Shown here piece after piece: positions 1 to 13,939 of a DNA stretch of 64,000 bases. Position numbers and translations under genes: made by a program. The notes below the pieces were generated by a model, which ran no database searches, had not been told where the DNA came from, and was given only the letters and a program-made list of their open reading frames with translations. Numbering within the stretch: position 1 is the first letter of the stretch; each line of letters begins with the position of its first letter. This stretch comes from Moniliella sp. 'wahieum' (Eukaryota > Basidiomycota > Moniliellomycetes > Moniliellales > Moniliellaceae). The stretch lies in contig RSEE01000080.1 of assembly GCA_003971905.1 (NCBI GenBank), positions 62,001 to 126,000 on the forward strand, in the 5' to 3' direction.

Positions 1-1050
1 ACGTTGGTGGAAGCTGTTTTGCTCTGTCCAAGGACAACCGGTACCGGTTCAAGTTGCCCGTGCGCCACTTTTGCGAGCGCCTCGTCCGTCGGTTTGGATT
101 TGATGCGATCGATCGGCTGGTGCCCGAAGACGACAAGAAGTTGTTGGCCAACATTCGCAAGCGCAAGGAACGTGCCAAGCGCCGTCGTACCGAGAAGGAA
201 GACGATCCTCACCTCACCGAAACGGCACTGGGCACGACCCAGGCCGCGCGCAAGACGCGCGACATTGGTACGGACGCATTTGAAGATGTACTGTACGGCT
301 CCGAGGCCGAGCTGGCCTCGTCGGACGAAGAGGAACAGGGAGCGTCGCACAAGGGCAAGGCGCCCCAGGGCAAAGCACCCCAGGGTAAGAAATCTCGTCG
401 TGCTGTCGACGAGACGTACATTCGCGCCGACGACGATGAGCCGATGGACTTGTTGGACCGCGGCGCTGCTGGGTCCAAGATTATGACGGGCATGTGGCGG
501 CGGTGCAGGCGCGTGCGAACGCGGCGGCCGGACGTGCCTCGCGAAAGGGCACCCAGTTCCCCAGCGACGTCGATACGGGCAAGATGCTGATTCAGGACGA
601 GGAGGATCCACGCTGGCCCCGACGGCGACCCGGGGCAAGAAGCGCAAGTCGGGCGACGACTTGGAGGAGGAGCAAGATGATGGGGATGCGTACCGTGGTC
701 TGTCGATCGGAGCTGATGGTCATACCCACACCCGCACAGGCGCCGTCAAGTTCAACAAGAACAACAAGAAGACCCGTGCGGCCGAGGCGGAGATGGATTT
801 GGACGAGCAGGACGACGAGGCGCGGCAGATTGGTGCGCCAGCCGAAAATAAGGACCGTCGCAAGCGGCCCAAGAAGGACAAGACGGCCATTGGGGGCCAG
901 TTCCGTGCCAAGAAGGCCCAAGGCGATGTGCAGCGGGGCGGCATGTCCCCCTATGCCTATGTCCCGCTGGGCGATGTGAGCGGCAAGAAGGCCGGACGCA
1001 ACGCGCGCCAGATGGACATTACTGGCCACGGACGCAAGCGCCGCGGTTGA
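1..1050 (+). CDS. RRP12: Rrp12-like ribosome biogenesis factor, C-terminal part (partial, frame-broken)
   Basis: Rrp12 is a HEAT-repeat protein that helps mature and export pre-ribosomal subunits from nucleolus and nucleus. Only its C-terminal part is here, and the frame is already open at base 3. Seen in order: the end of the HEAT region (VRHFCERLVRRFGF), the basic stretch RKRKERAKRRR, DVLYGSEAE, DDDEPMDLLD, SDVDTGKMLI and a Lys/Arg-rich nuclear-type tail ending at the TGA of 1048-1050. The tail steps from frame 3 to frame 2 near 486-492, beside a GGG run, and from frame 2 to frame 1 near 605-620. Each step fits loss of one base and both sides match the family, so I read one gene with sequence errors rather than three ORFs. 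The next gene (eIF3m) converges on it 251 bp downstream. Confidence 0.88.
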
Positions 1051-1301
1051 ACTTGCTTCCTCTTTCCTGTTTCTGGTTTTGCTTTTGAGATGAACTTCAT
1101 GCTTTGGCTATTCCGCAAGATCTGTAGAAACTCTGTCTGGAGCTACGAGCAAACCGCTTTCTCTACATACGTCTACATAGGTGCCATACGGAAAGGATGT
1201 AGGGGAGGTGGTAGTGGAGGTGAGAGAGAGTGCATACAGTACATGCAGGTCCCTGGGAGAAATCTCTCCCCGCCCAAGGAACTTTTCGAGCCCAAGGAGT
1301 T

Positions 1302-2670
1302 CTAAGCCGAAGGCACGGGTTCCTGCTGCGCTTGGCCCTCCACTGCTGCAACAGGCGCTTCCGACCGGGTCTCGGACGTCGCCGAGGTGAGCGTAGTAAG
1401 GATGCGCGATCGCGCCGTCCCACTCCTCCAGGCGGTTTCCAACAGCTTCCATTGGGCCGGGCCAAACGCGCGGTGGGATGCGCGGAAGACACGGAAGGTC
1501 TGGTGCGTCTGCGACAACTTGCCCGCCGCCAGACCGGCACGAATCAAGTCAATCAGCCACCCCTCGACGGCGTCCGAACCCGTCTCCTTCTCCCCTGCAG
1601 CAGACAGCACCGAACCGATTTGAGCATAGGTGAGCGTGGCCGGTGCCGCCGGTGCGCTCTCCCCTTGCACCTTGGCACAGGCGTCGGCCAGGTCCAACAG
1701 CGTAGCCTTCCGCGACAAGGCGGCGGTGTCAATGCCAAGACGCTTCACTTCGGCCTCGTTGGACGAGATCCACTTGGCCACCTCGGCCGCCGGGCCGGTA
1801 ATCAGTGCGGTCAGCAGCGCCCCGGCTGGCGAACCCTGCAGCGCCTTGGACGCAGCAGGAATGTTGGCCAGCGTCTCAAAGTCCATCACTGTGGGCAAAG
1901 CAATGGCCGAAACCACAGCTTCAGCACCGGCTTTGGCGCCCTTGGACTCGCCCGTGGCAGTGAGGAAGCGCAGGTACACCAGGGTAAACTCGTACGCTTG
2001 CTTTGGGTTGTCGCTCCCGTCCCGAAGCGTCTGCGAAACGTGCGCGAGCAACGCTTCCTTCTCCTCTGCGCTCACGTCCCATTGCGCCAGCCACACGGGA
2101 AGCTGCTCCAGCGTCGGTAGCAGCACGTCCACCTCTCCCTGGACAGACAGCAGGTCCACCAGAGCTCGGTAGACGGTAAGACGCAGCCCCGAAGTAGCGG
2201 AAGCAGGTTGAATGTGTTGGTCAAACTGAGGCAAAGAGTCAGGTCAGTACCCCTCGCCTTACACCCATCCAGTAGAATCAAAGTACATACATCTGCGTCT
2301 TGAGCGGGGCACCCGCGTGCTCCGCAGCGGGCACCGCACGAACAAGGCTGGACAGGAGCGACGTCTGCTTGGCCTGGTCGTCGGCGAAGGTGGACTGGAT
2401 CAAAGCCACGAGGAGGTTGTATGCGCCCTCGGTGTCGCGCGGCGTGACGACGTCCTCAGAAGGCGCGGCGATCGCCGGTGTGGCGACGGCCGCGACCAAC
2501 TTCTCCACGGCGGCAGGGGCGGCAGCAGCGTCGGCCACGGCGAACGACGCACGGAACGCATCGCGCTCGGCCTCGGGCTTGGCGCGGGCGAAGAGGGTGG
2601 CGAGGTCAGCGATCTGCTCGGCGACAGGTGCGTCGGCGACAACGACGTTTTGCGTGGCCAGCAGGCTCAT
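1302..2670 (-). CDS. Translation initiation factor eIF3 subunit m (PCI domain)
   Basis: eIF3m is a PCI-domain subunit of the eIF3 complex, which brings mRNA to the 40S ribosome in the cytoplasm. Exon 1 (2670-2287) starts MSLLATQNVVVADAPVAEQI. Exon 2 (2225-1302) holds the helical repeats and the PCI/winged-helix end; the stretch WLIDLIRAGLAAGKLSQTHQ with the following QTFRVFRASHRAFG is typical of eIF3m. The 61-nt intron (2226-2286) begins GTACTT and ends CTCAG; the alternative GTATGT donor four bases upstream would put a stop in frame. The total, about 435 residues, is usual for fungal eIF3m. No frame break is needed, which is unusual here. The 402-bp spacer upstream is shared head-to-head with the complex I subunit at 3073. 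Confidence 0.9.
2226..2286 (-). other. Spliceosomal intron in eIF3m
   Basis: Donor GTACTT reads from 2286 and acceptor TGCCTCAG ends at 2226, giving 61 nt in phase 0. Joining the flanks keeps the frame through the PCI-protein homology. Confidence 0.75.
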
Positions 2671-3072
2671 GCTGGGCAGGGATGCGGGGGGGAGGCGGTG
2701 CTGCGATGGAGAGGGGGAGGGTGAGGCCGCCGAGGGCCGTGGCGGCCGAGACGACCGAGCGAAAAAATTGCGACGAAGAAACGGCGGCCCGCACGGCGCC
2801 AGTCTTGGCCCGCCCGCATTCCGCCTGTCCCGCGTGAAATATGAAATCGCACCACGCCCCTGCTTACCTCATCCGCCGGGGGATGCGTGTGCGGGTGGCA
2901 TGTGGCATGCCTGTAAGCTTGCATGCTGCGTGGCTTGGCCTGCAACATTGCAGACAGGCGGCGTACGTAATCCGCCGCCGATTAGTAAACCACTCGCCAG
3001 GCAGCGGCTGGATGCTGCCGCCGCTCCATCGCCCCCCGCCTGTGCCTCCTCCTCCCCCCCGCACTGGCCGCC
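2671..3072. promoter_or_regulatory. Shared divergent promoter, eIF3m / complex I LYR subunit
   Basis: This 402-bp spacer separates two divergent start codons and holds no supported gene. Pyrimidine-rich tracts run up to the ATG at 3073. I see no clear TATA box. Confidence 0.5.
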
Positions 3073-3725
3073 ATGCACGTCTCCCCGGCTGCTCTCATCA
3101 CCATCCCCTCGCGTCTCGCCCAGACGACGCGCGTCAGCTCCGACTGGAACGAGGCGCTGGCACGCGGCCGCTCGCTCTACCGCCGCCTGTGGTACCGCTC
3201 CGCCCCCGAGATCTGCACCATCTACGCCCTCAACCTGCCCCCCTCGACCCTGCGCGCCAAGTTCCGCACCGCGTTTGAGGCCAACCGCGACGTCAAGGAC
3301 CTGGCCGTGTACGACCTCCTGCTTCACAAGGGCTACGTTGAATTCCAGGAGACGGTCAACATGTGGAAACAACGATCCCACGTTATGCGCTGGTTCCATG
3401 AGGAAGAGGTACGCCCCCCCCCTTCTCCCCCCTTCTAATGTGCTGGTGTCTCCCTCCCCCCCTGGCTCTGTCTGCCTTTGTCAGCGTCGGGGCATGGGCG
3501 AGTGAAGTGGGTGCTGTGCTGACACGATGGCTGACTGTCTTCTGACCTGCGTCGCCGTTCTCTTGGGCCTTGCTAGAGCGACCGTATGTACTTTTCGCAT
3601 CCCACGACTACGGAATAATACTAACTTTTGTGTTTTGCGCCTGCGCAGCTACTCCCAAGACGTTCCTCGACCGCTTCTATGCTACTCGGGACGAGGGCCG
3701 CGGGCCCAATGGCCGTGGGCTGTAG
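3073..3725 (+). CDS. Mitochondrial complex I LYR-family subunit (NDUFA6/B14-like)
   Basis: Accessory subunit of NADH:ubiquinone oxidoreductase in the mitochondrial inner membrane; LYR proteins of this type bind the mitochondrial acyl-carrier protein. Exon 1 (3073-3408) has the LYR signature in RSLYRRLWYRSAPEI and the family string KFRTAFEANRDVKD, then LLLHKGYVEFQETVNMWKQ. Reading straight through the first donor gives a short tail unlike the family. Splicing to a 7-nt exon at 3577-3583 (AGCGACC, flanked by TAG and GTATGT) and then to 3649 gives EEESDPTPKTFLDRFYATRDE, which matches the usual C-terminal KTFLxxFYxxRDE, and a TAG at 3723-3725. Introns are 168 nt (3409-3576) and 65 nt (3584-3648); the second has an ACTAAC branch site. 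Total length is about 138 residues. No frame break is needed. Confidence 0.88.
3577..3583 (+). other. 7-nt microexon of the complex I LYR subunit
   Basis: AGCGACC lies between an acceptor-like TTGCTAG and the strong donor GTATGT. Including it keeps the frame between exon 1 and the KTFLDRFYATRDE exon; leaving it out breaks the conserved C-terminus. Confidence 0.7.
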
Positions 3726-3999
3726 GCTGTTTCGCTTCCACGCACAATGACATGCTCCCGCCTGTTACTTATGGCGGACTAGGTAGGCCTTGTGGGCGTA
3801 GGATGTATATAGCCCGTAATGTCCCCGTGTGGCAGCAGCGCACAAGGTATGCCCACGCCTGGATGCTTCTTTCGCTGCTAAGCAGACCCTCATCTGGGTA
3901 CGCACTCAAGGTTAAACCCACCTCGCCAGGCGGGCGGTGAGTGTAGGTGTTCTGCCAAGGAAGGCAGGTTGTGGAATTCTGACTAAAGGCAAAAAAGAG

Positions 4000-4084
4000 T
4001 AGCTACCGTCGGTCTTGATCCGACGACCTGTGGGTCACACTAGGAATTATGAGCCCACTGCTCTTCCGCCTGAGCTAGGTAGCT
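4000..4084 (-). tRNA. tRNA-Met (CAT anticodon, elongator type) with 12-nt intron
   Basis: On the minus strand the acceptor stem AGCTACC (4084-4078) pairs perfectly with GGTAGCT (4007-4001), followed by discriminator A at 4000. A D arm, an anticodon stem GTGGG/CCCAC and a T arm GTCGG-ATCAAGA-CCGAC are present. The anticodon loop is 19 nt instead of 7; removing 12 nt after position 37 leaves CTCATAA with anticodon CAT. The acceptor stem begins with an A-T pair, but the T loop lacks the changes typical of eukaryotic initiators, so elongator is preferred. Confidence 0.88.
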
Positions 4085-4596
4085 GCTACATCGATTGGGT
4101 TCCCCCATATATACACAACGTATCCGAAAAACAACTCCATCATGTCCATATCCTCGTCCTTTGCACACGCGCGTCCGTGCCCTGGCCTGTGCCTCCATCA
4201 ACTGAGCTACCACAAGAGAGGCAACCACCTCTGCCTGGCTATCGGTACGATGCATGCAACAATCAAAGTCAGCCTCGACGCATCGGCCAGAGAGGGAAGT
4301 TTTCACTTTTCGGTAGCAGACATATTCGTCGTTGCTGTGCTACTGGACGCCGCGGTGTTGGGGTTCAGTGTTACATAGCCAGATTCGATGAGATGCTGAG
4401 GCGGGGGCGTGAGATCTAAGAGGGTGCGTTCGATGCGTGTACGTAGTCAGTCACACTGGTTTTGTGACATGTGAATTGCGAGCTGCTCGGATGCACAGCT
4501 GCTACATACGGTGGTGTTCACATGGGTCTCTTCTGCCCCACTGTTCCCATCCCCACTCCATCCCCATCTCCATCCTCACCTCCTTCGCCACCTGCC
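4085..4596. other. Intergenic, no gene seen
   Basis: This is the upstream region of the plus-strand gene at 4597 and contains only short out-of-context ORFs. A D-arm-like GGTAGCTCAGTTGATGG on the minus strand near 4190-4205 has no matching T arm. Confidence 0.5.
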
Positions 4597-5637
4597 ATGG
4601 AGCCCAGCCGCAAACGTCTCCGCACGGACGCCAGGCGGTCGATGCCCTCACTCGGCGCTGCACCGCCTTCCCCCTCGCCAGTAATACCGTTCGCCCTCCC
4701 ATTCCAGCCGCCTGACCGGCCCCTCCACCGCCGCGCCTCGGCGCCCCTCTTCCCCTACCCCCCCATTCCTATCGCCCACGAGGGCGACGACGATGATTTC
4801 ATTCTCAACTTCTCGCGATATACGCACCTTCCTCGCCGGCGACATCGCTCCTCCCGCTTGCCCTCGTTCCCCTTCCCGGCGTCACCTCAGCCCGTCCCCC
4901 CGTCCGAGCCAGCGGGGACCCCCCATATTACCCCACCCTCTACGCCGCGTAGGCACAAGCATTCCTACTCTGCTACTACCATCTCCTCTTCTTGCACACT
5001 CGTCTCCCCCCACCTTGTCCAAGACATCTCCCATCGAGGAATGGGACATCGCTGATCTTCTCCGTCAGATTGACGAGCTGCAGTCGCTTCCTTCCCCTGC
5101 TCAAGACGGGTAGACGGGTGCACCGACCGGAACGAGCTTGAACCTCCTCGCTCTCCTTCCCACGAGGAAGACGACGACATTGCCCTTCTTGTGTCGGAGG
5201 AGGACGAGGAGGACATCTCTCTTTCCTCCCTCCAAGAAGACCTGTGGCACGCCCCGATCTCCGCCGAAGGGTATGCTGCTCTCTCCCTCGCTGCCTCCCT
5301 ACCTCCCGAATGGGCAGACGAGTCCTCCGGTGCTCCTGTGTCGAATTATGCGTCGGGCCAGGAGGCGAGCCAAGCAGGATGGTCCTCTCTTTGGCGCAGC
5401 GATGGAACGCGATCGCACCTGTGGTGCCTGCGGGGGAGTGGGTTGGACGATGTGCACCAGGAAGGACTCCTGATGGAGATGGAACTGGTGGAATGGGTTC
5501 GATCTTTCTCCCATCGCATCACCCTATTGGTCTCGACTTGGCTCGCGTTTGTCTTGGTGGTATTTTGTACAAGCGTGTTCCTGCTTGTGTACGTTCTTCT
5601 TATATCGTTCATCCCCTGCTCGCCCAGCAGATGCTGA
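4597..5637 (+). CDS. Unknown protein, Pro/Ser-rich, acidic, with a C-terminal membrane anchor
   Basis: Function not recognised. It starts MEPSRKRLRTDARRSMPSLG at 4597, a basic N-terminus that could act as a nuclear signal, followed by a Pro/Ser/Arg-rich region. An amphipathic stretch EEWDIADLLRQIDELQ and acidic blocks (HEEDDDIALL, SEEDEEDISLSSLQEDLWHA) follow. The protein ends in one strongly hydrophobic segment of about 30 residues (LLVSTWLAFVLVVFCTSVFL and onward) with almost no tail, as in tail-anchored proteins. The frame moves 1 to 2 at a CCCCCC run near 5010-5017 and back to 1 near 5108. Composition is continuous across both shifts, so I treat it as one gene of about 345 residues. The next gene converges on it 208 bp downstream. 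Confidence 0.55.
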
Positions 5638-5845
5638 CCTGTCCCATCAGACAGGGACCCCGTCGCGTTCTCGTTTTTTCCCAATGACCTGTAGCTGCAT
5701 ATCTCGTGTATCTGATATCAATTAGTAGGTAGCTTTCCTATGGCTCGTAGCAATCCGGATTCATCTCGACGATCCATATGACGCATGTAGAGCGTGCCGG
5801 CTGCCGTTGCCCCCTCGAGCGGGCCGAGGGGAGGCTCAAGGCTCA

Positions 5846-8730
5846 CTAACCCATCAACTTGTACTGGTCCCACTGCATCTCCTGGTGTAGAATCCCATCG
5901 AGGATCAGCTCCGCCGTCCAGACCCGGACGGGGAGCCATCGACACAACGGTCCTCGCTCAGTTGATCCCACAACCGCCGATCCGCTTCGGACGAAATAAT
6001 GTGCACCGTATCGGGAAAGGGCAGGATGTAATCAACGTTGAGAGTTTTCTTTCTTCGTCTTCCCCCCAGCCGCCAGCACCACCATTCGCAACACCTCTTC
6101 CGACGGGTCACTTTGGGTGTAAATATGAACGTGTGGCCGGCCAGCAGCTCGCCGTGGCTTCGCCGCCGTGCCAAAGAAGACGACAAGGTCATCCCACGCA
6201 CCTTTTCGTTTTTCTTGTCCTGCAACGCATATTCCGCTGGATCGCCAACCTGCTCCTCGCGTAACAGCGCCTTTAACCACTGCGGCGTCACCACCTCCAC
6301 CCCTCTCGCTACCGCACAGAGCAACTTGGGTGTCCGCTGCAACGACGCCGCTACCAAACCTCCGTCTGTCCGTCACTTCCGCCTGTTTCCACCACCCAAG
6401 CTTGCGCAACTGTTTTCTCCTCTTGGGCGGAAACGTCGACGGAGGTAGTGGTAAAGTACCGTTTCGTCGTTCCCGCGGGTGTCGTAGGCGTTTGGGAGCT
6501 CGGTGTCCCGCGAACTCGTTTTCGGTCCCGGCGTGGCGGTAACGGGGGAACTGGCCTGGTCCCGTTCGCGTCTACGAGGTGTGCCTTTCTTGACATCGGC
6601 TGCGCCAGCCATGGAGGATGGAGCTTTCTTGCCCCTGCGCTGCACGGGCGTCGCCACTTCTTCTTCTTCTTCCGCCCCATCTCGGACTTCCATCGTCTCG
6701 TCCACAGCAGTCGGGGGGGGGCGCCACCTTCTTGGCGTCGCGCCGTACGGGTTTGGAGGAAACGACTGGCTCTACCTTGGGGTCTTCCTCTTGGGGTGGG
6801 CGACGCCTCTTGCCGGTCGCCTTCTTTTGTGGGACAGGTGTTTTCTTCATGGCGGGAGCCTGCCTCGACGGGCGCCTGTAGGCCGGGGCTTGATCAACTG
6901 TTGTTGGCTCCGCCAGAGCATTGCTGAGCAGCCCATCCTGTACCTTGGGGGTGCGCTATCGGCAAGGACTGCTTGCTCTTGGGGCTCTTGCTGGTCCAGC
7001 CGTTCTTCGTCTCCCCATTCTGCTTCACTTGTTCGACCCGGGAGGGAACGGAGACAGTGTCATCGTACCCCCGCCCTGTCTGGGCATGTACCCACTCGGT
7101 CGCATGTACAATCCACGGCCGCAGTACATCCCGGTCCAACTTGGCTCGTCCGACCAGACCCTGCATTTTTACGTTGGACGGGAACTGGGTGTACGCACGA
7201 CTGGCCTCGACGCCTCGATCGCTCCAGGTGACCAACAATCTTCCAGCCAGGTATGGTTGACCACCTGGATCCCCCATGAGCTGGCGCGTTGGACCTTGTC
7301 GCCCGTCAAGGAAGCTGTGAGCAGGTGCGTGTTGCGCGAGCTCATCTCGGGGTCCAGCACGCCCCGGCACGTCGCACCAGTTCTTTCAGGTACGATCGCG
7401 CTTGGCCCGTGTAGTTGCTGAGGGTGAAGACGTAGTTGGAGAAATTGGGAATGGGCCGGGAAGGGAAAGGGGAATGAAGGAGATGGTCCATGGGTTCGAC
7501 CAGGCGGCCATAGGCTACCACGTACCACAGCCAACTGCTCGTCGCCAAACGTTTGCCCAAATGCAATGCCCAATTGCCGCCCGGTGAATCGCGAAAGGAG
7601 GTGACCACCACATCGCTCTCCATCACCGCCGAGCTCAGATCGCCCTCGGCCGGTCGTTCCACCCATATACCCCCGTGGTCCAACACACTCTTCTGCGCCA
7701 TTGCCAGGGATGGCGAACTGACTTCCTCGTCAGGCAGGAACAAGAGTTGAGGCCTTGCAGCGCATCTTTCCGCTGAAATAAGGACACCCGGCCTTTTTCG
7801 GGTGGAGCAAAGAGCTTGGCCAGGTCCGTGGAGGGGGCGAGAGGGACGGCGGGGGGGCCGGTTGGTCGGGCAGGCACAGAAGCTTCCGGGGCGGGAGCGG
7901 GCTGGCGGTGCGAAAGAGGCGGCTGATCTGTGCGTAGGAAAGAGGGTACACCCTCCCGATCCAAGGGCCAAGCAAATGCGTCTACAGGGAGGAGCGCAGT
8001 AAACTTGATGCACTCGTTGATCCAAGCAGGATGAACGGCGAGGATGCCCAACTCGCGGTTCTCCTCTTTGCGCAGCACAGCCAAGCTGTTTGAATCTTCC
8101 ACTGGCGTGATGAGGTGGGTTACTTCCTTGGTCAAGTTGAGCCGGTAGTGTCCGCCCAGACTCTGGATCGCACCCAAGACCAGCTCCGATTCCGTCTGGT
8201 TGATCCGCGACAGATGGACCACAACGCCACTAAAGATCCGCGCCGGGTCGGGGGAGAAGTACCGCTCTGCCTGTCGCGAAGCCAAACGGACGAGCGCACG
8301 ACCCATTCGGGACTGACGACTGTGGCACGTGTTGTGTCCCGTTCTTCGGCAGACCGTCGGCTTGCGGGTCGCCACACAGATCGTACTCGGGGAAACTGAT
8401 GGTGTGCGTGATGACGTGGGTGACTACGCAGCGTCAAAGCGGTACGAAGGGGGGAGGTCCTCAGCTTGTTGCGAAGCGGGTTGCTGGGCGAGACGATCGC
8501 GACGCTGTTGTCTCCAGGTGGGGCTGTGGGCGTCCCACTCGGTTGCGCCGGCGCGGGTGAGGAGCCTGCGGAGCTGGGATGGGTCAGTGGCGCGGGAGAG
8601 AAGAAGGGCACGAGGCGGGGGAGCGTACGTTGTCCGTTTCGCCCGCGTCCAGGTCGGTGTTGAGGAAGAATACGACGTCGCGCATGTCGGGCAGCGCGAC
8701 GGCGGTGCTGGTGAGCGTGGTGCGGGCCAT
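5846..8730 (-). CDS. Multi-BRCT genome-maintenance protein (Brc1/Rtt107-like)
   Basis: A protein with several BRCT domains, of the type that binds phosphorylated histone H2A and repair factors at stalled replication forks in the nucleus. The ATG is at 8730; a 55-nt intron (8574-8628, GTACGC to CCCAG) follows codon 34. N-terminal BRCT signals are VTHVITHTISFPEYDLC, SPEWVVRSSVWLRDRQ and RIFSGVVVHLSRINQTES with LGGHYRLNLTKEVTHLITP. Mid-protein BRCTs include SNYVFTLSNYTGQARSYLKE and ITHLLTAS with VNHTWLEDC. After an acidic/basic linker the C-terminal pair reads CAVARGVEVVTPQWLKALL, then HTFIFTP, then WTAELILDGILHQEMQWDQY, ending at TAG 5846-5848. At least eight frame steps are needed, each fitting a one-base change. 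The family call rests on domain order and the C-terminal end; the exact orthologue is inferred. Confidence 0.75.
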
Positions 8731-9105
8731 GCTATGGGCGGGCGAGGGGCGAGCGATCAAGACAGGTGGTTGGTGGCGGCCACGTTGGTCAAATCCCTCG
8801 GCGGGGCGCGACGCGTTCGGGATGCAACCGAAGCGCGGCGCAGCGGCAGTGTGGGCCAGCGCTGATTTCGGTGATGATGGATTGATTGATGGCCGCTTGG
8901 TGCTGCTGCTTACTAGTTCTTTACTGCTTTCTCTATGGTCTTCGGGGATGCTTGTGCGTGATCAAGTCGATGGGAATCGATTCATGACCGCCGCGGATAC
9001 GAACAGCTCAGGCCGAGCAGAGCAGGATGGGATAGAGCAATGGATTGGCAGACAGCGCACAGTGACTCCGTCCGGCCCGCAGGACAAAGAGGGCTGGGCT
9101 ACATG
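8731..9105. promoter_or_regulatory. Spacer upstream of the BRCT gene
   Basis: 375 bp between the start of the BRCT gene and the stop of UBP15, both on the minus strand. No gene is seen; it must contain the BRCT gene promoter and the UBP15 3' end. Confidence 0.45.
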
Positions 9106-12746
<3,641 letters not shown>

Positions 12747-12882
12747 GGGGGGCGGAGTGGTGCTGGCGTGGCCTTGGCGTTGGTGGGGCGCAGAGGCGAG
12801 ATGAGATGTGCTATCTAGATCGGCCAGGGATCGGATTGCGCTGAGGCTCTCTCTTGTTGCCCCGACGACACCGCCGTCGCCG
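12747..12882. promoter_or_regulatory. Compact divergent promoter, UBP15 / small membrane protein
   Basis: Only 136 bp separate the two divergent ATGs. If UBP15 has an extra 5' exon, part of this stretch is transcribed. Confidence 0.4.
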
Positions 12883-13380
12883 ATGAGTAAGAGGAGGCCC
12901 CCGCCCAAGCACCCCGGGCGCACGGACACACTGCCCCCGCGCCCGCTGCACACGCCATTCCGCCCGGGCCCATGTCGCCGCACCCGGCACTGGCCCACCC
13001 TCCCCGAACCCTACCGCACGCGCATGTCCCCGCCCCTCACGTGCCACCCTGGCCATTCCGCCCTGCGATCGCAGCTCCACTCGCGCTCGCACTCGCGCAC
13101 CCCCTCCCCCTCCCCCTCCCCCTACCCCCCCCAGCAACATGGCCCCGACTGGGCCAGCACCTTCGAGTCGGCTGTTATCGTTGTCTTCCTCCTCCTCCTG
13201 GCCTTCATTGTGCTCAAGGTGCTGGAGAGCCGGCCAGCGGACGAGGTGCGTTGCTACTTGCCCCCGATGGGCAGCCGTCGACGTTTCCTTCACTAACCCG
13301 CCCCACAGTGGAACGCCCAGCGCCCACCGCCTGCCAAGAAGGACCAGGCGGAGGGATATTCGTCCGGAGTCAAGGCCTAG
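12883..13380 (+). CDS. Small single-pass membrane protein of unknown function
   Basis: Function not recognised. Exon 1 (12883-13245) starts MSKRRPPPKHPGRTDTLPPR, a basic Pro-rich N-terminus, and runs through a Ser/Pro tract encoded by CCCCCT repeats into WASTFESAVIVVFLLLLAFI, a clear membrane helix. A 63-nt intron (13246-13308, GTGCGT to CCACAG, with an ACTAACC branch site) joins to exon 2 (13309-13380), which adds the short polar tail WNAQRPPPAKKDQAEGYSSG and the stop. The frame is intact and the total is about 144 residues. The spliced frame, typical intron and membrane segment argue for a real gene; no domain suggests a role. It shares a very short promoter with UBP15. Confidence 0.65.
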
Positions 13381-13939
13381 CTACTCCGGGGGCGATACCC
13401 ATCCAGCAGGGAATTCGATGCGGAAGCGGTTACATGTGTCGCTGCTGCCTGTGCTGTGCTGCCAGTACTGATAGGACCAACTAGCGCCCCCGGCACAGCC
13501 ATCCGTGACGCTGCGCGTGCGGGTCGATGGTCTGGATGCCTGCTGTTTGGTTGGGAGTGCGGCAGCAAGGTGGGAGTGGTTAGGGTGGGGTGGTAGCCGA
13601 GCGGGCGGGTTTGCTGTTTTCTTGCGATGAGGCGACTGGGCGCCGCGGCATGGATCGTCCGATTGGTCGGAGCAGATGACGTCGGTGGGGGCGGGGTACG
13701 TAAGCAGGCTGTGTGTGCGCCACCGCAGGCAGCCACCGCAATGTGGGTACGGCCGGGACTCGGACTCAGTGGCTCAGCTCAGCGGCCGGTCGCAATCCCA
13801 AGTCACATGATCACATCCATCCGCCCAGCCGCCCACCTAGCGGGTCGCCGCCCCCCACGCCCCTTCTCCGCCCCCCCCATCCACCCCGTTCCGCCGCCGC
13901 TCGTCTCTCTCCGCCCCGCCGCCCCCACTCTTTCCCGCC
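13381..13939. other. Intergenic, upstream of UBE2H-like gene
   Basis: 559 bp with no supported gene. GC-rich with C-rich tracts just before the ATG at 13940. Confidence 0.5.

Noticed and set aside
486-620. Programmed ribosomal frameshifting in RRP12 and other genes
   Set aside because: Breaks occur in nearly every gene, at unrelated sequences, often several per gene and mostly in the same direction; this fits sequencing error, not a programmed signal.
4140-4230. Second tRNA-like sequence (GGTAGCTCAGTTGATGG on the minus strand)
   Set aside because: A D-arm-like string only; no T arm, no acceptor pairing and no anticodon stem.
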